From Methanomassiliicoccaceae archaeon UBA72 (GTDB lineage Archaea; Thermoplasmatota; Thermoplasmata; Methanomassiliicoccales; Methanomethylophilaceae), in contig DAVO01000029.1 of NCBI GenBank assembly GCA_002509405.1, positions 881 to 16,487 of the forward strand: a stretch of DNA of 15,607 nucleotides. The letters are read 5' to 3'. Numbering within the stretch: position 1 is the stretch's first letter; every line of letters begins with the position of its first letter. The notes under the pieces are model-generated. The model made no database searches, had not been told where the DNA came from, and saw only the letters and a list, made by a program, of their open reading frames with translations. Positions 5,891 to 12,995 of the stretch are shown piece after piece. Both the position numbers and the translations under genes were made by a program.

Positions 5891-7828
5891 ATGGCGAGCT
5901 TCGAGCTTCTGAAAAGAGACGGCATGGCTAGGATATGCCGCTTCGAGACGTCTTCCGGTTCCATAGAAACTCCGGCGCTTCTGCCGGTGGTCAATCCCAA
6001 GATCAACACGGTCCCTCCCCGGGAGCTGCACGACGAGTTCGGCTTCGGGGCGCTCATTACCAACTCCTATATCATCAAGAACACGCCCGAACTGAAAGAG
6101 AGGGCACAGGCGGAAGGCCTCCATAAGATGTTGGATTTCGACGGCATCATCATGACCGACTCAGGGACGTTCCAGAGCCACATGTACGGAGAGGTCGATC
6201 TCACCAACCCGGAGATAATGGAATTCCAGAAGAGCATCGGGACCGACATCGGGACAGTGCTCGACATATTCACAGAGCCCGAATGGTCCAAGGAGAAGAC
6301 CCAATGGGCCACCGAAGAGACCTTGAAGAGGACGGAGGAAGCGTGCGCCATGAAGGGCGAAATGCTTCTGAACGGAGTGATACAGGGTTCCATATACACG
6401 GACCTGAGGACATACTGTGCAGAGAAAATGGCCGAAATGGAAATTGACGTCCACCCCATTGGCGGGGTCGTACCGCTGATGGAGCAATACCGCTACTCGG
6501 ACCTGGTGGACGTTGTGATGAGTTCCAAGATGGGGCTCAACCCTGCGCGTCCCGTACACCTTTTCGGAGCCGGGCACCCAATGGTGCTGGCATTCGCCGC
6601 CCTGATGGGTTGCGACCTTTTCGATTCGGCCTCGTACGCCAAGTTCGCCAGGGATGACAGGCTGATGTTCGTGGACGGGACGTTCCGGCTACAGGAGATG
6701 CAGTCCTTGGACTGCGACTGCCCCGCATGCAGGGGAATCACCCTGGAAGCTCTGAAAAAGATGAAGAACCGCGACCGTGAGTCCCTGATAGCCAGGCACA
6801 ACCTCCACCAGATCAAGGAAGAGCTGGAGATAGTCAAGAGGTACATACGCGAAGGCAGGCTCTGGGAGCTTGCCGAAATCAGGTGCCGGGCACATCCCGC
6901 GATGCTGGACGGGCTCAGGAGGCTGGCGGAGTACCGCAGGTTCATGGAGATATACGACCCGATAAGCAGGGATGGCGCCCTTTTCTACACGGGTCCGGAG
7001 ACATACAACCGCCCGGTTTTCCAGAGGTACGAGTCCAGGCTGATGACCAGATATGTCCCTCCTTCGAACAGGGTCATGCTCTTCCCCGACAACGGAGGAA
7101 AACCGTACAGCCGTTCATATGCCAATGAATTCGACGTCGCCAGACGCAACGGCTATACACCCGTGGTGGTGACCCCGTTCGGACCGGTCCCCGCAGAACT
7201 GGATGAACTTTATCCCATGTCACAGTCGCTTTTCCCTTCGATAACCGACAGCGATACCGACAGAAGGTCCATGAGCCTCACGATGGAGTTCCTGCAGAGA
7301 TACGACTTCGAGGAGACCGTGAAGCTTGAGGACGTGGAAGACACGGGCTCATCGGAGTACGATGCCGATATGCTCAGGGCATTGGCGGTATCCAGGTACC
7401 AGTTCGGCATAATAGCCACCGATGCGCTCTTCAGGGGCAAGGTCGAACTTGTGAAGAGCAAGAACACGAACAAGATAAGGAACGTCATTTCGGACGGGGA
7501 GCACATCTTGTCCATGAGGGCCGGCGACGGAATGTACACCCTCAAGGCAGAGGGCGCGGCCAGAATAGCTGCTGCGGTCCCCGCCCCCTACATGAGGGTC
7601 GTGGTCAACGATGATTCCGTGCCTTACGTCACCCAGGGGAGGAACGCCTTCTGTCAGTTCGTTATCGACTGCGATCCGGGCATCAGGCCCATGGAGGAAG
7701 TTATCGTAACAGACAGGAACGACAGGGTGCTGGCCACCGGAAGGGCGATGATGACCCGAAAAGAGATGGAGTCATTCGGAAGAGGGGTCGCCGTCAAGGT
7801 CCGCAGCGGGACCTCTGACGAGCCCTGA
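5891..7828 (+). CDS. tgtA: tRNA-guanine(15) transglycosylase, archaeosine type (TgtA)
   Basis: This enzyme exchanges guanine-15 in the tRNA D-loop for preQ0, the precursor of archaeosine. The N-terminal ~320 residues are the TIM-barrel. IIMTDSGTFQ contains D90 and CDLFDSASY contains D245, the two catalytic-site aspartates by family position. CDCPAC (C275, C277, C280) with H303 of ARHN forms the zinc site. The middle region (about 330-560) is the archaeal-specific part, with RYVPPSNRVMLFPDNG. The last ~80 residues, from GMYTLKAEGAARI, are a PUA domain with the VVVNDDSVPYVTQGRNAFCQFV core. The 645-residue length is that of full-size archaeal TGT. The start follows the upstream gene by 4 nt, and the 3' end overlaps pcc1 by 57 nt on the opposite strand. 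Confidence 0.96.
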   Translation: MASFELLKRDGMARICRFETSSGSIETPALLPVVNPKINTVPPRELHDEFGFGALITNSYIIKNTPELKERAQAEGLHKMLDFDGIIMTDSGTFQSHMYGEVDLTNPEIMEFQKSIGTDIGTVLDIFTEPEWSKEKTQWATEETLKRTEEACAMKGEMLLNGVIQGSIYTDLRTYCAEKMAEMEIDVHPIGGVVPLMEQYRYSDLVDVVMSSKMGLNPARPVHLFGAGHPMVLAFAALMGCDLFDSASYAKFARDDRLMFVDGTFRLQEMQSLDCDCPACRGITLEALKKMKNRDRESLIARHNLHQIKEELEIVKRYIREGRLWELAEIRCRAHPAMLDGLRRLAEYRRFMEIYDPISRDGALFYTGPETYNRPVFQRYESRLMTRYVPPSNRVMLFPDNGGKPYSRSYANEFDVARRNGYTPVVVTPFGPVPAELDELYPMSQSLFPSITDSDTDRRSMSLTMEFLQRYDFEETVKLEDVEDTGSSEYDADMLRALAVSRYQFGIIATDALFRGKVELVKSKNTNKIRNVISDGEHILSMRAGDGMYTLKAEGAARIAAAVPAPYMRVVVNDDSVPYVTQGRNAFCQFVIDCDPGIRPMEEVIVTDRNDRVLATGRAMMTRKEMESFGRGVAVKVRSGTSDEP

Positions 7829-8035
7829 GGCCTCTTCGGCGATCTTCAGGCATGCGAGGAGGTCGTCGGCCGTGTTCCTGAGCGAACCGGCCGACTCGGC
7901 CTCCATTTTGAAGTTTATGACGTTTTCCCGGACCTCCATTTCTACGTACGTGCCGTTGTCCGGGTCCAGCGCGGCCGCAACGGCCGCCGCCGTCTCCGGG
8001 GATCCGTACTCGACCCTGAGGTCCAGGGTGTTCAT
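7772..8035 (-). CDS. pcc1: KEOPS complex subunit Pcc1
   Basis: Pcc1 is the dimerising small subunit of KEOPS, which makes threonylcarbamoyladenosine (t6A) at position 37 of ANN-decoding tRNAs. The 87-residue protein has the family pattern: a strand (LDLRVEYGSPETAAAVAAAL), a D-N-G-T-Y turn, a strand pair (VEMEVRENVINFKMEAES), then SLRNTADDLLACLKIAEEA, where the LR-N-x3-D-L-L helix is characteristic. It is the last gene of the leucine operon. Its ATG overlaps the leuB stop by 4 nt (ATGA), implying translational coupling. Its last 57 nt overlap the end of tgtA tail to tail. The assignment rests on motif pattern in a short protein. Confidence 0.82.
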   Translation of the reverse strand: MNTLDLRVEYGSPETAAAVAAALDPDNGTYVEMEVRENVINFKMEAESAGSLRNTADDLLACLKIAEEASGLVRGPAADLDGDPSSE

Positions 8036-9159
8036 CTGCTCTTCCCTTCGCGGATCTTGTCTGCGATGGCCTTGCCTACCTGCTCGGTGGTCATCTTACC
8101 GCCGAGGTCCGGAGTGGTCTTGTCCTCCTTGAGGCATTCGGTGACCGCGTTGTGGATCATCTTGCCCTCGCCGGGGTACCCCTGGTCCTCGAGGAGCATC
8201 TGGGCGGCCAGTATTGCCGCGATGGGGTTGGCGATGCCGCGTCCCGCGATGTCGGGAGCGGAGCCGTGGATGGGTTCGAACATGCTCAGCCCTTCGGGGT
8301 TGATGTTTCCGCTGCATCCCATTCCGAGCCCGCCCTGGAGCTGCGCTCCCAGGTCGGTCAGTATGTCGCCGAACAGGTTGGGAACGGCCACGGTGCCGAA
8401 GGTCTCGGGGCGTACGACCATCGCCATCGCCATGGCGTCGACGAACATGAACTCCAGCTCAAGCCCGTACTGGTCGGCCTTCTCCCTGAAAATGTCCCTC
8501 TGCATGCCGTACATATGGGTGATGACGTTTGCCTTGTCCACCAACGTTATCTTGTCATCCCCGCGGGCCATGGCGAACCTGCAGGCGTAGTCGGCGAAAC
8601 GTGTTATCCCCTTCTTCGACAGGAATCCTATCTCGAACGAGAAGTCGTCGTCGTTGGAGGGGTCGGCCTTCATGTTTACCTCGAGCTCATAGAGCTCCCT
8701 TTTGACCTTCAGGCTCACGTTTTTACCGCCGAACGATGGTCCGAACTTTCCTCCGGCGCCCATGTAGAAATCCTCGGTGTTCTCTCTGAGGAACGTCATG
8801 TTGAACGGCACTTCCCTCTTCAGGGGGACGAAGGGGAACCATGAAGTGACCGGCCTCATGTTGATGTACTGGTCGAAAACGGCCCTCATCTTCAGGAGCA
8901 CACCCTGTTCCAGTATTCCCGGGCGGACCTTGGGGTCGCCTATTGCCCCGAAGAATATCGCGTCCTTCTTCCTGAGACCGTCAATGTCCTCGTCGGTAAG
9001 GAGCTCCCCGGTCCTGAGGTACCTGTCCGCGCCTATGTCGAAGAGCTCGCCGTCGTAATCAAAAGTCGATATCTCGGCCACTGCGTCGAATACCTCTAGT
9101 CCCGCTTCGATGACCTCTTTGCCTATTCCGTCTCCGGGTATTATTGCCAGATGTTTCAC
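8032..9159 (-). CDS. leuB: 3-isopropylmalate dehydrogenase (LeuB-type beta-decarboxylating dehydrogenase)
   Basis: The enzyme oxidatively decarboxylates 3-isopropylmalate to 2-oxoisocaproate, using NAD. The 375-residue protein opens HLAIIPGDGIGKEV. Substrate-site arginines lie in LLKMRAVFDQYINMRP and FLRENTEDFY, the lysine in LVDKANVI, and the metal-binding aspartates in FVDAMAMAM and NLFGDILTD. MFEPIHGSAPDIAGRGIANPIAAI is the nucleotide-site signature. The LLxxR form of the specificity loop resembles isopropylmalate dehydrogenases more than homoisocitrate or isocitrate enzymes (from memory). RENTED rather than RELTGG is the archaeal/tartrate-dehydrogenase-like variant, so the substrate is not certain. 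The start is GTG, supported by AAGGAGGG 6 nt upstream and a 4-nt GTGA overlap with leuD. Confidence 0.87.
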   Translation of the reverse strand: MKHLAIIPGDGIGKEVIEAGLEVFDAVAEISTFDYDGELFDIGADRYLRTGELLTDEDIDGLRKKDAIFFGAIGDPKVRPGILEQGVLLKMRAVFDQYINMRPVTSWFPFVPLKREVPFNMTFLRENTEDFYMGAGGKFGPSFGGKNVSLKVKRELYELEVNMKADPSNDDDFSFEIGFLSKKGITRFADYACRFAMARGDDKITLVDKANVITHMYGMQRDIFREKADQYGLELEFMFVDAMAMAMVVRPETFGTVAVPNLFGDILTDLGAQLQGGLGMGCSGNINPEGLSMFEPIHGSAPDIAGRGIANPIAAILAAQMLLEDQGYPGEGKMIHNAVTECLKEDKTTPDLGGKMTTEQVGKAIADKIREGKSR

Positions 9160-9635
9160 AGTCTTCCCTCCTTGACGAGATTCATGAGCCCTCCGGCCCT
9201 GACCATCTCGCTTATGAACGCAGGGTACTGGGGGAACCCGTACGTTTTACCGTCGGCCTTCACCTCGCCCTTGTCGGGGTCCACCGAGATGATGTCCCCC
9301 TCCGCGGCGTCGACCTTGCATTCGACCAGCAGGAGCCCTATGTTCATCGAGTTCCTGTAGAATATGCGTGCGAAGGACTCCGCAACTATGCATGAGAATC
9401 CCGCTTCGATCAGCGAGAGGGGGGCGTGTTCCCTCGAGGACCCGCATCCGAAGTTCTTTCCCGCGACTATGATATCCCCTTCCTTCACCTGCTGGGCGAA
9501 TCCCGGCCTTACCTTCTCGAATATGAAGTCGTCGAGGTGGTCCAGGTTCGCGGACACCAGGCGCTCCGCCGGGATTATCTGGTCCGTGTCGACGTTGTCG
9601 CCGAACCTCCATACTTTTCCTTGGATCTTGTCCAT
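9156..9635 (-). CDS. leuD: 3-isopropylmalate dehydratase small subunit
   Basis: LeuD is the swivel-domain partner of LeuC in the isomerisation of 2- to 3-isopropylmalate. The ~159-residue archaeal-length protein has FGDNVDTDQIIPAERLVS, the GCGSSREHAPLSL signature and FARIFYRNSMNIGL. In methanogens this small subunit is reported to set substrate choice through a loop (YLRT in homoaconitase, YLVY-like in isopropylmalate isomerase). Here the aligned loop reads RLVS, nearer the isopropylmalate version. The ATG at 9635 shares its A with the leuC stop (TGATG). A GTG one codon upstream is possible, but GGAGG lies 7 nt before the ATG and only 4 nt before the GTG. Confidence 0.9.
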   Translation of the reverse strand: MDKIQGKVWRFGDNVDTDQIIPAERLVSANLDHLDDFIFEKVRPGFAQQVKEGDIIVAGKNFGCGSSREHAPLSLIEAGFSCIVAESFARIFYRNSMNIGLLLVECKVDAAEGDIISVDPDKGEVKADGKTYGFPQYPAFISEMVRAGGLMNLVKEGRL

Positions 9636-10894
9636 CACTGTCCCTCCAGCTGTTCAGGGGTCACGATCTTTCCTGCGACTGCAGATGCGGCCACCACGGC
9701 CGGGCCGGCGAGGTAGACCTCCGAATTCTTGTCTCCCATCCTTCCGATGAAATTCCTGTTGGTGGATGAGACCGCCCTCTCTCCTGCGGCGAGGATGCCC
9801 ATGTACCCTCCGAGGCAGGCTCCGCATGTGGGCCCGGAGACGAACGCCCCGGCGTCCAGGAACACCTGCATTATCCCTTCGTCGATCATCTGCCTGAACA
9901 CCTTCTGGGTCGCCGGGACCACGAGGAACCTGACCCCGTCGGCCACTTTGCGTCCTTTGATGACCTGGGCCCCGATCCTCATATCCTCTATGCGCCCGTT
10001 GGTGCACGATCCCAGGTATGCCTGGTCGATCTTGACGTCGGCGTCCTTGACCGGGCGTCCGTTCTCCGGGAGATGGGGGAACGCCACCATCGGAACGATC
10101 TTGGAGAGATCGTATCTGAGCACGGAGTGATACTTGGCATCCCTGTCGGCCTCCACGGCCTTCCACTCTCCTTTGGCGGTTCCCCTGATGTATTCCTCGG
10201 TGAGGCTGTCGCAGGGGAATATCCCGCCCTTTCCTCCGGCCTCGATGGCCATGTTGGAGACGGTGAGACGGTCGGAGACGGTTATATTGGCAACTCCCGG
10301 CCCATGGAACTCGAACACCCTGTAGTTGGCACCGTCGACGCCGATGTCCGTTATTATCTGGATTATCAGGTCCTTTCCGCATGCGCCGTTGACGAATCTG
10401 CCGGTTAGCTCGACCTTTATCGTCTCCGGCACCTTGAACCAGAGGCGGCCAGTGGTGAATGCGGCGCAGGCCTCGGTCGAACCTATACCTGTGGAGAACG
10501 CATTTATGCCTCCGTACGTGCAGGTATGGGAATCGGCCCCTACGATCAGCCTTCCGGGGGCCGCGAAACCTTCTTCGATCATGATCTGGTGGCAGACGCC
10601 TCCCTTACCTACCTCGTAGTAGTTCTCGATGCCGTGCTTCGAGGCGAACTCCCTCATCTCCTTTGCCTGCTCCGCGGAAAGGATGTCCTTGTTGGGGACA
10701 TAGTGGTCGGGTATCAGGACCAGCCTGTCCCTTTTGAGGTCTTTCGTCTTCAATTTCTCGTATTCTCTGAAAGCTATCGGCCCTGTCACATCGTTTACCA
10801 TGACGTAGTCGACGTTGGCGACTACGATCTGGCCCGCATAGGCGTCCGTACCTGATTTCTCTGAGAGTATCTTCTCAGCAATTGTCTTTCCCAT
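9635..10894 (-). CDS. leuC: 3-isopropylmalate dehydratase large subunit
   Basis: LeuC is the iron-sulfur subunit of the aconitase-family isomerase and binds a 4Fe-4S cluster. From the preferred start it has about 419 residues, the shorter archaeal-type length. It begins GKTIAEKILSEKSG, carries GADSHTCTYGGINAFSTGIGSTE, and has the cluster cysteines in YLGSCTNGR (C297) and GPTCGACLGG (C357, C360). It also has GRMGDKNSEVYLAGPAVVAASAVAGKI near the end. An ATG at 10900 is directly abutted by AGAGGA. The in-frame ATG at 10894 has GAGGA at a normal 6-nt distance and matches the family N-terminus, so it is chosen. It overlaps the leuA 3' end by about 20 nt. Homoaconitase is an alternative, made less likely by the leu context. 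Confidence 0.92.
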   Translation of the reverse strand: MGKTIAEKILSEKSGTDAYAGQIVVANVDYVMVNDVTGPIAFREYEKLKTKDLKRDRLVLIPDHYVPNKDILSAEQAKEMREFASKHGIENYYEVGKGGVCHQIMIEEGFAAPGRLIVGADSHTCTYGGINAFSTGIGSTEACAAFTTGRLWFKVPETIKVELTGRFVNGACGKDLIIQIITDIGVDGANYRVFEFHGPGVANITVSDRLTVSNMAIEAGGKGGIFPCDSLTEEYIRGTAKGEWKAVEADRDAKYHSVLRYDLSKIVPMVAFPHLPENGRPVKDADVKIDQAYLGSCTNGRIEDMRIGAQVIKGRKVADGVRFLVVPATQKVFRQMIDEGIMQVFLDAGAFVSGPTCGACLGGYMGILAAGERAVSSTNRNFIGRMGDKNSEVYLAGPAVVAASAVAGKIVTPEQLEGQ

Positions 10895-12482
10895 TATCAT
10901 TCCTCTGTCTGGCGTAATCCCTGTTTATGGCTGCCATGGTGGCATCCACGGACGTCTCGACGATGTCCAGCCCTACTGCCTTGCCCACGGACAGGGACCC
11001 GTCGCCCTGGACGTTCTTAACCATTACGGTGACCTCGCATATTGAATCGCTCTTCCCCGTGATGGCGCTCAGCTTGTACTCTTCCATTGACATCTTCTCG
11101 TTGACGGCCTTTCTTATGGCTTTGATGGATGCATCCACCGGACCTACTCCGGTCTCGGACACGGTCCTTCTCTCGCCCGCGATGTCGACGGTGACTGTGG
11201 CGGTAGATGTTATATCTTTCCCGGTGAAGACCGCGAACTCTTCCAGGCTGACGGCCCTGTCGGTTATGACCTTCTTCCACATTATGTGGTCGGCGATCGT
11301 CAGCAGTTCGGCGTCATCTATCTGCTTACCGCCTACGGCCATCTCTTTGACGGCCGCCATCAGCTCGGACAGGTGATCCTCGGGGAACTTGATCCCCAGC
11401 TCATCCAGCCTGCCCTGCACCGAGTGTATGCCCGAGTGCTTTCCGATGACGATACGCCTGTCAACGCCCACCAGCTCCGGCAGGAACGGCTCGTATGTTG
11501 CCGTGTTGCTCATGACGCCGTGGACGTGTATCCCGGACTCGTGTGCGAATGCGTTCCGCCCGACTATCGGCTTGTTGTATGCCATCGGGAAGCCCGTGAT
11601 GCGCTCCACCAGTTTGGACGTCTGCCCTATCTTCGACAGGTCCACGGTCTCGATCCCATAGTTGGCGAACAGGTTCAGAGCGACCTCTTCCAGGGCCGCG
11701 TTGCCTGTCCTCTCCCCTATGCCGTTGACGCATACATGGCAGATTTTCGCTCCGGCCTCCACTGCGGCGATGGAGTTGGCCACGGCCAGCCCCATGTCGT
11801 TGTGGCAGTGGACCGCGATGGGCACTTTCACCACTTTCTTTATCTCCGATATCAGGTAGGACATCGCCCTGGGGGTAATCACACCCACAGTATCCGGTAT
11901 ATTGATGGAGTCCGCGCCCGCCTCCTGTACAGCCGTCAGAACGTCCTTCATGAATCCCAGGTCGCTGCGGGTGGCATCTTCGCAGGAGAACTGGACGCTG
12001 AGGCCGTGGTCTTTGGCGTATTCTACGGTCTGTACCGCCCTCTCCTTTACCTGTTCGGGCGTCATCTTCAGCTTGTACTTCATGTGCAGTTCAGAAGTCG
12101 CTATGAACGTGTGGATGCAGTCCAGACCCGTGTCTATGACCGCATCTATATCCGACCTGGTGCTGCGTGCCAGACTGTATACTTTCGCGTCCAGCCTGCG
12201 GGCCGCGATTTTCTTCAGGGTCTCTTTCTCCGACTCGGAAGAGGCTGCGAAGCCCGCCTCGATCATGTCGACACCGAGGTCGTCCAGTGCCGCGGCTATA
12301 CGGATCTTGTCCTCGGGGCCCATCGCTATCCCCGGGGCCTGTTCTCCGTCCCTCAGGGTGGTGTCGAATATCATGACACCTTCGATGTGCTCAGTGCCCT
12401 CGAGCGCAATTCTGTTGTATGGGCTCACGGCGAGCATTTTTTCCATATCCCTAGCGCTTACACTGGTTTGTTTAGTTTTCAT
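10875..12482 (-). CDS. leuA: 2-isopropylmalate synthase with C-terminal regulatory domain
   Basis: LeuA condenses acetyl-CoA with 2-oxoisovalerate, the first committed step of leucine synthesis. The 535-residue protein has a ~35-residue N-terminal extension. The catalytic barrel follows, with IFDTTLRDGEQAPG (D40, R44), EAGFAASSESE, the metal-binding HCHND (H225, H227) and NGIGERTGNAALEE. The last ~130 residues, from ITSTATVTVDIAGE, are the LeuA dimer/allosteric domain with GVGPVDASIKAI. Homocitrate synthase AksA normally lacks that domain; citramalate synthase CimA remains possible. A TTG four codons upstream is open, but the ATG is chosen because GGTGG lies 5 nt before it. It heads the leuA-leuC-leuD-leuB-pcc1 operon and is preceded by a leader peptide with three Leu codons. 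Confidence 0.93.
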   Translation of the reverse strand: MKTKQTSVSARDMEKMLAVSPYNRIALEGTEHIEGVMIFDTTLRDGEQAPGIAMGPEDKIRIAAALDDLGVDMIEAGFAASSESEKETLKKIAARRLDAKVYSLARSTRSDIDAVIDTGLDCIHTFIATSELHMKYKLKMTPEQVKERAVQTVEYAKDHGLSVQFSCEDATRSDLGFMKDVLTAVQEAGADSINIPDTVGVITPRAMSYLISEIKKVVKVPIAVHCHNDMGLAVANSIAAVEAGAKICHVCVNGIGERTGNAALEEVALNLFANYGIETVDLSKIGQTSKLVERITGFPMAYNKPIVGRNAFAHESGIHVHGVMSNTATYEPFLPELVGVDRRIVIGKHSGIHSVQGRLDELGIKFPEDHLSELMAAVKEMAVGGKQIDDAELLTIADHIMWKKVITDRAVSLEEFAVFTGKDITSTATVTVDIAGERRTVSETGVGPVDASIKAIRKAVNEKMSMEEYKLSAITGKSDSICEVTVMVKNVQGDGSLSVGKAVGLDIVETSVDATMAAINRDYARQRNDNGKDNC

Positions 12483-12580
12483 AAAAACCACCAAACCGTC
12501 ATAGCTCGCACTGACTTACTCGATAAGTAGAAGTCCGATGTGCTGTGCGAAGATCATTTCATGACCTCAGACGGTTGGAT
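12483..12580 (-). promoter_or_regulatory. Structured leuA mRNA leader, candidate attenuator
   Basis: Segments below are in plus-strand positions, with the RNA being the complement. Outer stem P1 pairs 12570-12578 with 12491-12500 (CCAACCGUC with GACGGUUUGG, 9 bp, one bulged U). P2 is a 7-8 bp hairpin with a GAA loop (12551-12557 with 12561-12567) that holds the leader-peptide Shine-Dalgarno and start. P3 pairs 12545-12550 with 12506-12511, abutting P2. Inside P3, GACUU/AAGUC (12531-12535 with 12513-12517) competes with ACUUA/UAAGU (12524-12528 with 12514-12518). The P1 3' strand runs into the leuA Shine-Dalgarno GGUGG (12488-12492). It can instead pair GGUUUG with CAAACC in leuA codons 5-6 (12465-12470), enclosing the start codon. 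A T5 run (12483-12487) lies just before the ATG. Confidence 0.6.
12516..12557 (-). CDS. Candidate leucine leader peptide (MIFAQHIGLLLIE)
   Basis: A 13-codon frame lies between the leuA promoter and leuA. It begins with ATG, reads MIFAQHIGLLLIE and stops at TAA, 33 nt before the leuA ATG. It has its own Shine-Dalgarno, GAGGT at 12564-12568, about 6 nt before the ATG. The three successive leucine codons are CTT, CTA and CTT, including CTA, which is uncommon among the leucine codons of this GC-rich window. The GLLL arrangement recalls the E. coli leu leader peptide, presumably by convergence. The leucine codons lie inside segments that can form alternative hairpins. I infer that ribosome stalling at these codons senses leucine-tRNA supply. 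Short frames do arise by chance; the support is the combination of Shine-Dalgarno, position, Leu run and RNA structure in front of leuA. Confidence 0.7.
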   Translation of the reverse strand: MIFAQHIGLLLIE

Positions 12581-12597
12581 TCTAATTAAGAACAGCG

Positions 12598-12605
12598 TAT
12601 ATAAA
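12598..12605 (-). promoter_or_regulatory. TATA box of the leu operon
   Basis: TTTATATA on the minus strand is a close match to the archaeal TATA consensus and lies in an AT-rich island. Start of transcription about 25 bp downstream would fall near 12575-12582. This gives a leader of roughly 95 nt, much longer than the leaderless or short leaders seen elsewhere in the window, and places the 5' strand of the P1 stem at the very 5' end of the RNA. Confidence 0.75.
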
Positions 12606-12648
12606 TATTAGGTTGTCAGCCAAGCCCGTAAAGGTCGGTGTAACGACG

Positions 12649-12951
12649 TCAGTCGCGCCTGCGCTCTCTTTCCTTCCTCTCGGAGACTACCTTCTCGTAC
12701 GCTTCTTTTTCAGAGGCCTCCTGCGCCTTCAGTTCGTCGATGAACCTGCGAAGATCCTCCTTGGCGGCCGCGCGTTCTTCTTTGGGCAATTCTCTGATAT
12801 GTTCGCGGCGCTTCTTGACCGCCGCCTTGTTGCGAGACCTGATATCGGAAAGCCTGTTCTTCATTTCAGACTCTTCCTTCCGGCGGTCTGCGGCAATTGC
12901 CGCATGCCTCTCTTTCGCCTTGGCGTTGCTGTTGATCTCTTTTTTTGCCAC
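12649..12951 (-). CDS. Highly charged helical hypothetical protein
   Basis: I do not recognise this protein of about 100 residues. It is made almost entirely of K, R, E, D, A and polar residues, has no cysteine, and should be a long alpha-helix or coiled coil (RNKAAVKKRREHIRELPKEERAAAKEDLRRFIDELKAQE in the middle). It ends in KERERRRD. It could bind nucleic acid or ribosomes, but nothing proves this. The GTG at 12951 is preferred because GGTG at 12958-12961 lies 6 nt upstream. An in-frame GTG at 12960 would add three residues but has no ribosome binding site. A TATA-like TTATAA at 12990-12995 supports a promoter of its own. An overlapping plus-strand frame is open but has no recognisable homology or promoter. 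Confidence 0.65.
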   Translation of the reverse strand: MAKKEINSNAKAKERHAAIAADRRKEESEMKNRLSDIRSRNKAAVKKRREHIRELPKEERAAAKEDLRRFIDELKAQEASEKEAYEKVVSERKERERRRD

Positions 12952-12989
12952 AGATACCACCCTGGACAGGTGAAGATAAAGAAGTGTGG

Positions 12990-12995
12990 TTATAA
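12990..12995 (-). promoter_or_regulatory. TATA-like box of the charged small protein gene
   Basis: TTATAA lies within the minus-strand sequence ATGTTATAACC. Its predicted transcription start near 12968 leaves a short leader of about 17 nt that includes the GGTG ribosome binding site before the GTG at 12951. Confidence 0.4.

Noticed and set aside
7772..12482. Assignment of the leu genes as the homocitrate/coenzyme B (Aks) set
   Set aside because: LeuA carries the C-terminal regulatory domain normally absent from AksA, the LeuD loop lacks the homoaconitase YLRT, and the leader has Leu codons. Citramalate synthase activity is not excluded.
11286..12530. Long open frame on the plus strand opposite leuA (about 414 codons)
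   Set aside because: It is the antisense shadow of a fully conserved leuA; its translation shows no recognisable domain and has low-complexity features of GC-rich antisense reading.
12554..12562. ATG AAA TGA mini-frame overlapping the leader peptide start
   Set aside because: It has only two codons and its ATG is about 2 nt from the Shine-Dalgarno; the ATG at 12557 is properly spaced.
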